From Branchiostoma floridae (Eukaryota; Chordata; Leptocardii; Amphioxiformes; Branchiostomatidae), in assembly GCF_000003815.2 (NCBI RefSeq), contig NC_049992.1, positions 12,158,826 through 12,222,825 on the forward strand: a stretch of 64,000 nt of DNA, read 5' to 3'. How positions within the stretch are numbered: position 1 is the stretch's first letter; each line of letters begins with the position of its first letter. The notes beneath the pieces were generated by a model. The model had not been told where the DNA came from. It saw nothing but the letters and a program-made list of their open reading frames with translations, and made no database searches. The position numbers were made by a program, and so were the translations under genes. Shown piece by piece: positions 1-14,100 of the stretch.

Positions 1-2190
1 ATACAAGAGGAGAGTATCACTGCTTCAACTGAACTCACACATGATATGAGGGCTTCTAAAGCAAGGCTCAACACACAAATGGATGCCAATGGCGCTGGAT
101 CATGGGCGAGTGGACAAACAGACGGAAATCAATGGCTACAGGTAGGGTACATGAGACGATCCTAATGGTATACATTTAGTGTACATAGTATATAGTGTAT
201 ACTCCAAATAGTGTAAAAATTTGCAACTGTCTGATTATATTGGGAATCAGATAAGAGATTGTCAAGGATGATATAGGACATGGTAATGCACCCTCATTTC
301 AGGAGGTGTAGAAGAAGGAAGATTATTTTCTGAACTTCATGGAATCGGCACAGGATACTAGTAGTTGGGAGATAAGACCATTAAACAACAACTTGTGCAG
401 ACTTTTCTGAACTTAGAATGTAACGTTACACTTGATGCTATGAAGATTGCAATTAGCAAATGCAACATGGACCTCAAATAATGCACACAAAAATGTAGTT
501 CTTTCTATCATCTCTAGTGAGTGCTTACAAGGGTATATTTACTGGGTGGTGTTCCATGATATGAACAACATTTAGTACTAATTACAACTTTCCTGTCATG
601 ATTTCTGAGGCCCTAAGCTTTCAACTTATCTCACCTCACATATTATGTCATACATAATATCATCCTTCATCAAACTCTACCTAGATGTAAACTCAATGTA
701 ACTGGCACATGGTAAGCCAAGAAGGACCATCTCCGATGCCAAGTGAATATGTCATACATGATATCATCCTTTATCAAACTCTACCTAGATGTAAACTCAA
801 TGTATAATCAATGTTATGAAAGACTATGTAATACTTGTAGGATTGGACTACATATTACATACTTGCTTAGTTGATAGATCATTAGATTAGAAATTTCAAG
901 CAAATCTTGACTTACTAAAAGCTTGCATGCTGATGCTCCGACTATGTAATACTTGTAGGATTGGACTACATATTACATACTTNNNNNNNNNNNNNNNNNN
1001 NNNNNNNNNNNNNNNNNNNNNNNNNNNNNNNNNNNNNNNNNNNNNNNNNNNNNNNNNNNNNNNNNNNNNNNNNNNNNNNNNNNNNNNNNNNNNNNNNNNN
1101 NNNNNNNNNNNNNNNNNNNNNNNNNNNNNNNNNNNNNNNNNNNNNNNNNNNNNNNNNNNNNNNNNNNNNNNNNNNNNNNNNNNNNNNNNNNNNNNNNNNN
1201 NNNNNNNNNNNNNNNNNNNNNNNNNNNNNNNNNNNAATGATGGCACGGGCAGTATTTTTGTCAGTCACACTTTTCCTCACTTCACTCACTTCAAAATTTG
1301 AGCATCTAGCTTTGGTTAGGGCTGTCTCTCGGATAGGAATCGTGAAATGGAGGTCCCGTGTTTGAGGAGAGCCACACTTTGAGCATGTTAAAGAACCCAC
1401 CACACTTATCGAAAAAAAGCAGGTTTCAGTGGTTAAATCCTACAATCCTATGGTTGCTCCTGGGGCAGTTACTGAGGTCACCTGAGTGCGGCCGAATGTC
1501 AGCTTGCTTCAGACACTTGTGACAGTCATATTGAGGTCACCTGAGTTGTGCAAAATGGCAGCTCCCCTCATACACTTGCAATATAACCCCACCTATTGTA
1601 AGCTCCTTGCAACTCAGCCCCTGGCTGCTAAAAGAGAGTAGTCGGCCCACTCAATAACATAATAACAACAGCATAACAGTCATATCACTTGTTGACAGGT
1701 TGACTTGGGCAGGATGCGCACCATCGCAGGTGTCATCACGCAGGGGCGGAATGGTGTTGCACAATGGGTCACCTCATACAAGCTGCAACATGGTGTCTAT
1801 GAGAATCATCTCACTACAATTGTAGATCTGTCTAATGGCTTAGACAAGGTAATTCGAGTTTAATGAATTCTACAATAAAAATCATCAAGTAAGGATTAAT
1901 GCAAGTAGAATTTTTATTGTAGCCTGACAAGCAACACTCATACTCACTAGATAGAAGCAATACAAGTCATGAGCCATATTAAGGTCTCAGATTTGCTGAC
2001 TGTATTTTATGTAATATTTTAGGTAAATTCTTTTCAATGTTCAATTTGTAGATTTTTCCGGCAAACGATGACAGTGGTACCAAGGTAACAAACGTCCTGG
2101 ATGAAATGATTACAACCCGGTATGTGCGCTTCCGACCGCTTACATGGCATGGCTGGATAGCTATGAGGGTGGAAATCCTTGGCTGTCGGG
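1..2190 (+). CDS. Receptor exons: F5/8 type C (discoidin) domain 1
   Basis: Exons 1-141, 1699-1848 and 2052-2190 encode a discoidin domain. The family landmarks are visible: ITAS near the start, [15 protein letters not shown] at the end of the first exon, then a beta-core exon beginning [17 protein letters not shown], and a closing exon with [24 protein letters not shown]. Such domains bind membrane lipids, collagens or glycans, but no ligand can be named here. The first exon is cut by the window edge, so a few N-terminal residues are missing. The exon layout is the same as in the second F5/8C domain (7365-8494), suggesting an internal duplication. Confidence 0.85.
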
Positions 2191-5100
2191 GTGAGTACAA
2201 ATGTCTGTGTATGATCACTAGCTGTAGTGTATTTACATATTCAGCAGAGCAAAAAATACAACCATGATGTTGAGAATGGGCTAGCATTGTGGGGGTACAA
2301 AATTATGAAGAAATACAGTGGATGAGATATGAATGACTGATAATTTGCAGGATAAAATATCAGTAACACAACACAACACAAAATAGATAAATAGAACACA
2401 ACACAATGTACCACAAATTATGTTGCTTTAGATTGGAAATGAAAAAATGAAGATTAGAATTCTTACCACTTTCTACATTTCACAGTTTATTCTTTGTATG
2501 ATTGTTGTAATATCCTCGCAATTCAGGCTGCCTGGAGGAATATTATGTCTATTGATGAATAAACCAGTCTACAATTTCAGATGAAACACCAGACCCCCGA
2601 TGCCCACCGGAGTACAAGCGATTCCGCTCAGTTTGCTACCAGGCTGTTGATACCCAGCTGAGCTTTGATGAGGCAGAGAGACATTGTGTGGACAATGGAG
2701 CTGTCCTTGCCATGCCACATGACACTGAGACTGTTCAATTCTTGATTAGGTAAACTGAACTCCATGTTTTGTGATTTAGAAACTTGCAGTCAAAATCCTG
2801 CCTCTGGTTTATTTGTCCATTTGAACTTTGTTATTTACTGAAAACAGATTTAACAGATACATGTGCATGACTGATCATTTATGTGATACCTGTAGTTTAG
2901 TCATGAAAGAAACTACATGTACATGATTACTCCAAGTAGGCAATTGTAACAGAATTACATTAGAGGACCTTAATAAGTAATGGTCTAATATTGAACATAT
3001 TTCTAACTTTTACAATTTTCGTCATTTCCACAGCCTGAAAAATTCCGTGAATCCTAACTCATTGTTCTGGATTGGGCTGAGTGACCGTTTAGAACCGGGA
3101 GTTTTTAAGTGGAATGATGGTAATAGGTTACAACCCAGTGAAACTAACTGGCATCCAGGAGAACCTTCCATCACTTGGAGTGGTGAAAACTGTGTACTTT
3201 ACTTGTCGAATACTTCTTCCAATCTATGGGTTGACCAACATTGTACAACACAGCTTGCCAGTTACATCTGTGAAGTACCTGGTACGTACATCTAAATGTC
3301 CTTATACCCCCCTCACATTAGGCGCGATTCGATCAGACGACGAGTCTGCGAGCTCTAAATTACGAGGAGGCATGACCCTGACGGGGGAGCTCTGCCATTT
3401 CTTTGTCGGCATCAGGGTCATGCCTCCTTGTAAATTAGAGCTCGCAGACTCGTTGTCCGATCGAATCGCGCCTAATGTGAGGGGGGTATAAACAGTGATT
3501 TTAGTTTGATAATCATCTTCTAAATTAAACAATATCTTCCCCTGCTCTACATGAAATATTTGACATTGCCCTTAATGTCAGAGATAAAGTTACAGGTAAA
3601 TTTTTCACTTTGCTGTCAGCCACTGATTTTCATCAGACAAATGTTATGCAAAAGAATATAAGACAACTGTCTAACATTGCATTACTTTAAAAAAAAATTT
3701 CATCCATGAACTTAAAGCACTAAAACACCTCCTTTCCCCTTCAAGTACAAATTAAGTCCTAGTTGTACAAAGTTAACTTAATTTCTAGTTAGTAATACCC
3801 ATTTCTTCACAAAATCCTCCTTTTGTCCACAGCACACTGTCCGTTTATAACTGTAAGTGGTCTGGCTGGTGACAGTGCCAGCAGAATGGGGACTTACATG
3901 CTTACCAACATGGTCGCAGCCGATCGCCCAGTCTACAAACACTTGACACATGATCAGTACATTTATGCCACTTATGACTCTAACCGCCCCCGTCCCGCGT
4001 CATGGTACATTGGACAAGACGTTGGTGCTTTTCGTGGTAAGACACAACATACATTTTTTTGTAATCCTACCATTTTGCTAGCCTGTGTGGGTGCCATCTG
4101 ATTTCTACCAGGGCTCATTGTACTTGCTGCCCTAAAAAAGGGCAGAGAGTGCAAGGAGTCCGGTAGAAATCGGATATTTATTAATTAGCTACATTATGTA
4201 TATATTTAGCTTGAATAATGTTTAACAGGACATTGTCTTACTTACTATAGAATTGTCGTAAACCAAATAAGATAGAATATTCCTTGATTTTTTGTGAGAT
4301 ATTAAAGGAGCTAAGTAACATTGCAATATTTCTATAAAACAAAATGGTCATGGTAATTACATTTCACATGTAGATATTAATAATTGGTGTTATACTTGTG
4401 TTCTCTGAATGATGGACTCTAGCATTTAGTAAAAATCTTAAGATGGTGGCTTATAGTGCTTGCTTCTCTTACCTGCACACACATAATAAAGGGAAATTTC
4501 TTCCAAGACGCAACTCATCCTATTATCATTTGCACAAAACGGTGCCTAGATGCATTACCACCCAATGCTCTGTAAACTCATGAAATAAGTGCTTAAGTTC
4601 ATACTTAAACAGTTTGAAGTGAAAGTATTAGCATTGTATCACAGATTACCTTTCTGTTGTGCAATTCTATTATTCACTTCAAACTGTTTCAGTATGACAC
4701 TTATGAAGTTACATGGCATGATCTGACATTCTAGGAGCTGGACTTCCTTCAGCAGCTGCAGTCAAATTTGAAATCTAGACAATCATTAGGAAGTATATTG
4801 AATTATACTTTTCAGGCTGTCCGTTAGATTACACCCACACCCAAGGAAGATGTTGGCAGATCCACAGGGAGGCAGTGACCTACTCCACAGCATTAGCAAC
4901 CTGTGCTGCCGAGGGTGGTGTCCTCATGATGCCAACAAATTCTGAGCTGAATGGAGCACTAGAAACTCTAGTTAGGGATGAACGTGAAAGCTATTGGATT
5001 GGGTTGACGGATCCAGGGGATGGTGGGCGGTGGACTTGGACGGATGGTTCTGTGTTGGGAGATAGGGATTGTAATAAGTGGAGGTACAGTTGGTAACATC

Positions 5101-8100
5101 TATTATCATAATACCGGTACGTTTACGACGATTTCTCTAGCCATACTGATTTGACAAATTGTCAACGCATCATTTTCTCCAGTTACATGTTGTTGTTATA
5201 GGTTACCCTTGCCACTTCTTCTGTGTAACTTTTCTGCCACTCTTGTCCTGCTAAAAGCGTAATATTGTAATTGTAACACGCCGCGGAATTACACGGCGAA
5301 CGGGCGCGTGGTTGGGAGGGGGTACAAAATACCGGTAGGAAGAAACACGGCACAATTAACTGCCGCTATGTACATTTATACATCCTCTGATGTTCCTTCC
5401 TTTTCTGTCAGTAAATGCATAAAACATAAACCTGCATGAGCATACAAAATGTCATGAGAAAATGGACGTATACTGTCAAGAATTTTCATTTAACTTCTGT
5501 CCGTCACAACCGCTATGACGTAACACTTCACTGCTAGCGTAGATATAAAAATGGCGGGAAAATGGCTGCGTACGTTCAATTTTGCCCATTCAGTCGTAGA
5601 TCCGGGCTATTATGCAACGGTTCTTCACACTTTTACATGAGTTGTAGGTCACCAACAGAAATTCAAGATTGTTGTTGAATCATGTTCGTCTTGTGCCGTG
5701 AGCATGTGTAATTATGATCTATATAAATTTGGCAATGAATGTGACAGTGTGTTCGTCCCACGACGAGCTGCCTACCCCGAAATTAAAAAAAAAGTATACT
5801 GAAAACTTTTGGCCTTGTTGTCTTCGAATGCATTGTTATCGATGCTTTGTAAATGGTGTATTGGACACCTAGATGTCTGAAGTGTGCACAGCTCAGAAAT
5901 AACTATTGTTGCATGTGTAGATCTCTTTAAGTTCCAGTATTTTTAATCTACCGGTATAAGTCTTACTACCGGTATTATGCCAATGCATGTTACAGAGATA
6001 CGAGCCTGCAGTCTGGAAAGGGGGAGAACTACTGTGCTGCCATGATGTACGATTCGAGGCATTTAAACTGGCATGTCACAAGCTGTGAGAACACATTCAG
6101 GTTCATCTGTCAAATCAGTAAGTCACTCAATTTAAATGCAATTTTTTTTAACTGCTCATCATCAAGAGATATTGCCATTTTCTAAGTGTTGTGTGAAACA
6201 AGCTGAGCATGGATCATTCTACAGAAGAAAACAATTCATGAGAGTTCTCTTGCATTACATTGTAAATGAGCACCCAAAAATCTGAGTACTGTCACAGTGA
6301 CCATACATAGACATGTATTATTTGAGTTTATCTTAAATGAGTTACTTTTATCGAAGAAGGTTTGTAAGGTTTTATTATCAAATATTTCAATCAAACATAA
6401 AATTTTAGAAGTACAAACATCAGTTAGATTACTCAAATCACTAATCTTAGCTAATAAATTTTCCACAATACATTAACACAGTGAACACTACTTGTTGCAC
6501 ATGTACATTCTGCCAATGATATACATTGTATTGATCTTATAATTATTGTGCCATGTTTTGATCATGCTTGGATTTTGTGCAGGTACCCTTTATACAGGTG
6601 GAACAAGTGCCCACCCTGCCAAGAAAGTGTTTTGGTTCAGAAAAGTTGACTCTACCTGGACAATAATGCCTCAGCTTCAAGTTGACTGCCTTGGTATGGT
6701 TATTAGAATTTCACCTCACTATTTGACCAAGTGTTAAAGTAAACATGGTTTGATAGACATGCAATGTGATCTCTCATTATTCTGTTGGGTACCACATTTA
6801 GTGGAAATCGTGGCCTTTTCAAGAACGTCTGACTCTACGATACCTGACATATGCACTCCTCAAGGATCTTGCTGCATTGGTATATCTCTTTAGATAGACC
6901 ACAGTTTAAAATGCGACAGTCTGGTAACGACAGTCCTATGGGCCTGGCAGAATTATGGGAGTTGACATAATATAGGTAGATTTTTTTCCAAGTGATATTT
7001 CCAAAACTATTTGATATGTATTTTATGCCATTTTGAACTTGCATTTGTATCAAAGTTAGTGGTCATGTTTCAAAAGGTGCTTCATTACAACTTAAGCGTT
7101 AGCTGCACAATACCTCTGGGATCTTAACAATATTTGTGGCCTTTTCAATGCTTTTCATCAAGGGTTTCTTCTATGACATTTGATTTTATTTCTATCATTA
7201 CACTTTGATAGCAAACAAAATACAAGAACTTCAGTTTTGATGTGTCCCTAGCAAAGTAGATTTTAAATCACTTCATTCGTAAAATGTACAATTTTTGCTA
7301 AATATGTTTTGTATTAGCATATGATATAAGACTGACAGTTGTTTCATTTTTGCTCAATGTTCAGATGAAAACCCACTAGGCTTGGTGGCAGAGGTGGCAC
7401 CAAACATCACTGTCTCCTCTGTGTGGTCTGATGCAGAGTTCTGTCAACCTCATGAGAGTCAGCTAAACTCTCCCAGTGGCTGNNNNNNNNNNNNNNNNNN
7501 NNNNNNNNNNNNNNNNNNNNNNNNNNNNNNNNNNNNNNNNNNNNNNNNNNNNNNNNNNNNNNNNNNNNNNNNNNNNNNNNNNTCTTCTTATATTTTGGAA
7601 AAGTCTGCACAATAACAGAAAGGATATTAAGCAAATGAGCATGTGTTGTGTGCATGTGAGCATGTGTCAAGTATCAAGTCATGTTGAAGTATAAATGTAT
7701 TACAGGAACCTCCTTGAAATGTCAAATTTCTTAAATGTACAGTACTGAATATAGCAAATGAGTTTGGTGTTTCTCCATGGTTTGGATGGCTCTTTCCCTA
7801 GATACCAAATGAATCTGGCTTGTATGAACACATCTAAGATCAAAGTATATCTACATGTAGCCAGTAACTGAAGTTGGTTATCCATATGCAGAGTAGAGAC
7901 ATCAAAAAAGGTTTGTTCACAAGTGGCTTCATGTGTTTGTACAGGTGAATCTTTGGTCAGAAACAGCCATCAGTGGAGTCATCACCAAAGGCAGAGCGAA
8001 TGGTGCTCCCTATGAACGTGTAACAGCATACAAACTGCAGTATAGCTCTGATGGGACCACCTGGACTACTTGTACTGATGAATATGGTGAAGAAAAGGTA

Positions 8101-11100
8101 AAGAATTTTACATTGTCAGAAGTCTTGTGATTGCATTTACTGAGTATCTTTTGAATATCTGTTAAGTTTTTTTGTATGGCTGAGATGAATATCATGGCCA
8201 AAGTTGCTACCTCTGCCCAATATATCACATGGGTTGAGCCCCTAGGCCTTCTTTAGATAACTTTGTCTAGGTCCTCCTGACCTTTGTTGTAGGACAACAC
8301 ACGGTCTTGGGACTCTTGGCACTAACGTTTTCTATCATTTTAGATTTTCACAGATGACACTTCAGTGGAAGCAAATATTGGGGTAACCCAGTATCTTGAG
8401 GTGCCTGTTTTTGCGAGGTACGTCCGCATTTTACCACAGATGTGGAACACCCATATCAGCATGAGAGTGGATGTGCTGGGACTACTTCCTCAAGGTAAGC
8501 TGGATGGAATTTCATGCAGTTTTCTTTAAAAACATGGAAGCTGGGGTAGTAAAGACAATAATCTTTCAGCTATGGGGGGGTATCAGGTAGAATACTGATA
8601 GCAGCATATTGATGTTTCCATTGCAAATCTGAGCCAATATGATGGCTCCCCAGGTCTTCTTGTTTTCCTAATATGAAGGAAACAGGTGCTCAGATCTCAA
8701 GTAACCTCAAAACAAACAATCTGCCTTTTAATCACTTTTTGATCACTCTTTTGATAACAGTAGATTGTTTTTCTCCTTGGTGCTGAAAAGTTTGAGGTGG
8801 GAGCTGTCTGTGATTTTAGTGACATCCTGAGTCTTTCTTTGCATTTGCTTCAGAGACAACCATTCGGAGGTGTGGCAATCAAGCAACAGAGCTTTCCTGC
8901 CCTGAAAATATGGCCTTATCCATTGTGGATGCTAAATATGGTCGTCAAGCTGCAGTCCCAACATGTGGAGGATCAACCAGCAGCACAGATTGTCATGCTG
9001 CAGACAGCCTGCCTATTCTAAGGGGGATGTGTGAGGGTGAACAGCACTGCACAGTGGCGGCTAATGGTTACACCAACATCTTTGGCGATCCTTGTCCGGG
9101 GACACACAAATATCTCCAAACCACATACCAATGTGTCGAAAGTATGAATTTTTGTATCTTAAAGAGAGGCTCAAGCCAATAATCTTCCAGTAGATGTAAG
9201 ATGATTAATTCATGTTGCACTAAGAATTAATGTCTTACCGGGTAGTGCTAACTTTTTATAGTTTGCCACTAATGAAAGCCATAGAGTGACAGACAAGAAG
9301 TAACAAAGCCTATTCTTTCTTTTTATCATATTTTCTCATGTAGAGTATATGAAATGAAATTATCAGTATTTTTCAAAACCAAAATGTAATTAACTACTTT
9401 TAGGCTTCTGGTTTCCCAGCATGCTGTACTTACCATTTTGCAACATTATGATTCATTGTGACTGCAAATAAACAATAAACAAGATTCCACCTGGGAGTGT
9501 TGATATGTATGCATGAACTTCACTGAATGAGCCTATAGCATGATTTTGCAAAGGAGATTAGACTGCTTATTAAACACATTGATTTTCAAGGTCCTTTTGC
9601 ATTACCAATGGCAGGTTGGAGTGAATGGTCAGTCTGGTCGGACTGTACCGTCTACTGCGGCAGCGTCGGGGAGCAGTCTCGTGTGCGTACATGTGAGAGT
9701 GTGCTGTCGTGTAAGGGGCTGGACTTACAGACACGGGATTGTGGAGACATTCCATGTGCTGGTTTGTGTTGGCATAAGCCACTCCTGTCTATCTTGTTCC
9801 TTACTTAGTCCAAGTCATTGTTATCAATATGTTGATAAAGTTTAGACATCTAGGTAATAAGATATGCCAAATAGTAATTACTCAAGCAATTGGATATGAT
9901 TTTGGATATGGTCAGACATTTCAGATAACATCCATTATCTTTCGTTGTGACACTGACAGTGTCAGTGACAGTGATAGATAATGAATGATATCTAAAATGT
10001 CTGACGGTGTCCAAAATCATATCCAGTTCAGGGCTCAAAATCCATTTTTGGGAGTGCACCCAGCACCCAAAAATTTTTTGGTGCACCACTTAAGTTTAAG
10101 TAATAACCTAATAATAAAACTTAGTTACAAGCTATCAAATTCTTAAATGACAGACATTTTATTATCTTTCCAACACTTAGATGTCAAGAATATGACGTAT
10201 ATTAGTATACTTTGATATCTTTACATACATAAACCTAAGAAAATATTTGGGTGCGCCCTGTGCACCCACAGAAAACAATTGGGTGCACAGCTCTAATTTT
10301 GGGTGCACCTGGGTGCACATGCACCCAGTATTTTGAGCCCTATAGTTGCTTGTAATGAGTAATTACTATTTGCTGTATTTTTATCAGTAGTCTCAGAATG
10401 ACCAAAATGTTAAGTGCTTTCCAAGTTCACACTCTAAAGATGGGTGCAAGACAATTGACTCAGGTCACAAAAACAGGTCAGGTCTTCAAAGACTTATTTC
10501 TGGGTGACTGCCTAATTGTTGGAATGTCTTATTACATGTACTAGATGCTTACATTGACACTGGTCAGCATTGGTGCAAGGAAAATTGACTGCAAGACATT
10601 GCATGGATGCCATTAACCCTCTCTGACTGATCTATGGATATTCCTTACAACAGCAGGTGCCAGTAATTGGAATATGAAGGGTGCATACAGTCATCTTCTA
10701 TTCATAAAGCAGATAATAGATCACAGTTTTCATCATATTAAGCAGACAATATCTGAATCAGTAAGCGTATCATATAATCTGTGGCCAGTCAATTTGCAAG
10801 GAAGGGGTCCCTCCTCTAATTATGAACACCCTGAGATGATGTTGCCTTCAATGTACACTAACTGCTTTTTCTCCAATCTTTGTGATCTTTTTTTTTTCTG
10901 ACAGCATGGAGAGAGTGGAATCCATGGAGTCCGTGTTCCATCACTTGTGGTGATGTTGGCAGGAGGAGCAGAAGCCGATCTTGTCATGGCAAGGGAGGCT
11001 GTGTTGGCAGCTCCAGGGAACATGAGATGTGTAACATGGGGCGTTGTGCAGGTATAAGTCTTTTAAACAATGAAAAATCAACATAGTTTACTGACAAAAT

Positions 11101-14100
11101 AAAACTAACAGCTTATCACCACTGGCTTTACTGACTGGGTCTGTACCATTTAAAGGTCATAGAAATTGGCTTAGTAATCTGATTTCTTGTTCCAGTGTGT
11201 GTCATAGTTATTGGGTGACTATTTAGGGCTGGCATTGAGGGCATGTTTTGTACCAGTAGAATACAGTCAAGACATTTTTAATAATAACCTGTATAAACTA
11301 CATGACTGGTAGCAAACAAAGCATCATTTGAAGACAGCATATGCACAGGAAAAAATCATTTTAACTGATAACATATACTAGTCTGTACATTCTATGGTTG
11401 GTAGGGCAGAAAACATATTAAAATAATGTTGTTTGCCATTCATGTGTATTACAGATGCTGTAATGGGTGACTGTGGCTTTGACAAGGAGAACTTGTGTGG
11501 ATACACCCAAGAACGCGGGGATGATGCAGACCTGGTCCGAGAGTACTATAATTCTAACCCATATATCCAAGGCAAGATCTGGAACATTGTTATCTATCTA
11601 TAAGGACAATGTCTAGATACCTATTTCTTACTTTGTTGTTAAACCATCTGGGTGCGTTATGTATTTAACAACTGTTTTTGCCACCTTACAGGATATGTTG
11701 TATACCCCCCTGCACCTGATGTCATGGTCCGACTCACGTCACCTTTAGTGTCGTACCACACATCAAGGTGTCTTAAGTTTGAGTATCGCAGAAGGCATGG
11801 TTACCACCAATTTGCAGATACTTGTAGTGTGACAGTTTACATAAGGTGAGATGATAAGGTCTTTATTGGAGATTGTTTTACCTATATTTAGGCTAGGTTT
11901 TCTTCCAGCTTCTTTATGTGAAGTCATACTTCAATTTCTTATCTGTTGTCTTGAGATTTCAAACGTCTTGAATAGTAACTTGTACTTGATAAACTTTCTC
12001 AGCCAGGTCAATGCTGGGGTAAACTGCATGGAGCATTCTGTAGTCCATTAACTTTACGTTATCTGGATTAATATGCTGTTACTGTAGAATAAAGCCTTTA
12101 TGCCATTCAATAACACAATAAAATTTTTCGAAGAGCGGTTTAATAAATCCTTTTTTGTGGCAGATTTGATGGAAGTATAGATCACCAGTATGCTCTGTGG
12201 AAGTCATCTCCTGTCATACCAGCAGACAAGTGGTCCACGGCATCTGTTGATATCTGTGCATTGAAACACTTTGTGGTAAGCAAGACTAGTTTTGTGAAGG
12301 AAAAATGTGAAAGGATAATAGATATAGCGCTAGTTCACCTTTATCCGCGGGTTGACCTTTATCCGTTGTCTTTAAAAACAGCACATTTATGAGTATTAGG
12401 TCTACAAACTGTGGTTTCAAATTTGCAATATTTTCAAAATGTTCAAATTTGAAACCACCATCTGTCGACTTCATATCCTTAAAAACGCTTTTTTTACAAA
12501 CAACAGATATAGATCACTCTTGGATAAAGGTGAACTAGCGTTACATTCGAGTGTTGAAATTGAGGATTTAAAAGCACATTATACATCTTATGTTTTGCTA
12601 AGCCTTTGTCAGAACCCTGATAAGTCAAGGAATGATAAAAATGCTATGAACTGTGTTGACTATGTACACATGTACTTGTACAATGTAGTTGTACTTGTCT
12701 AAACTATGTAAGTAGCTGTTGTACAATGTAGTTGTAATTGTCTAAGCTATGTAAGTAGCTGTATACTGTATTCAAATTGTTTTATGTAGCATCACAGCAT
12801 GTGCTTATAATAGTTCGTTATTTTTTTTGTTATTTCCCATGTCTAGGTTATGTTTGAAATATTTGGAAATGTCATGTTGGACAATATCAAGTTCTCCAGC
12901 AGCAAATGCAGTGGTGAGTAATAATAACAACTATGCTCATATCATGATAGATGTTACTTGTATCCTGTCCTCTTGATAACATTGTAATGTGTATGCATTT
13001 CTCATGGATACCATTGCATCTATTGGATATGCATGCTGTTGTGAGCAAGATATACAAATCTTACTCTGAAGTTCATGATTAACCTTGTGGGAAGGTATAT
13101 CAGACATTAAGATAGCTTTAAAGTTGAGTCAAGTGTGGGGAATTTTCAGTAAATGGAATAGTTATGTGATATTGATGGACAAATAGACTATGATACAGTT
13201 CAAGGGCATTAGATCTTTGTCAAACAGTACAGTTCTTACTAATGGCATGTGAATTCATCTACCCTTATTTGTATGTCTAAATTTGTATGGAACAGAATTT
13301 GCTTACTGCCTTGAATGTTTAAGCAACAGATAGAGTGTCATTATTTGTAGAAGGCACATGAAATTTATGACAATATCATAAAAATTTTCACAATCTTTAC
13401 TTTTCCATCATTCTCAGGATGTACCACACGAGACTACTCCTTTCCATGTCCAGTTGCTTCTGGCTGGTTTTTGGCCCGAGATGAGATGTGTGCGCCACCT
13501 AGCAGTTATACAGGGGGCTGCAGCACCTCTAACTTACATGCACTCTCAGCTCTGGAGAAGAAGAATTTGGAGGATGTGTGTGGAGTAAGATGGCCATGTG
13601 CAGGTGTGTCTCAGAAAAATGATCCAAAATGTTGAAACATGAAAGACTGCACTGTCAAAATGGTGTGAAAGCTTGCTTTTTGATGTCCAAAGTGCCACTT
13701 GACAAAAGTGTGACAGTAACATTCATTCACATAATTTCACCAGGTGCCATTATACCGCCACTTCAAAAAACGTGGTATTCCAGGCCTTCTCACGATTGTC
13801 TTATAAGATGTTGAGCACCTAAATATCTGAATTGTATTACATTTAGGATATTAACATTCAGTGTTCAAGACGATCTTGGGAAGACCTCTATTTTTTAGGT
13901 GGCGGTATTATAGCACCTGGTAGAATTATGATAGTCGATGTTATATCATCCAAATGAATTTTGTTCCTCCAGTACATTCTAAAATCAGTATTAAAATTGT
14001 GTTAGCATTTTCAGTTTCATCAACTGTTTACCTGAGTTTCTTTTTATAAAAACAACAACACTGAAATTGCATTCTCCATAATAAAGGTCTTCAATACTAA

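Noticed and set aside
7933-8130. Independent small ORF starting before the exon at 7945
   Set aside because: The frame is the F5/8C exon extended into flanking intron; splice sites at 7944 and 8098 define the true exon.
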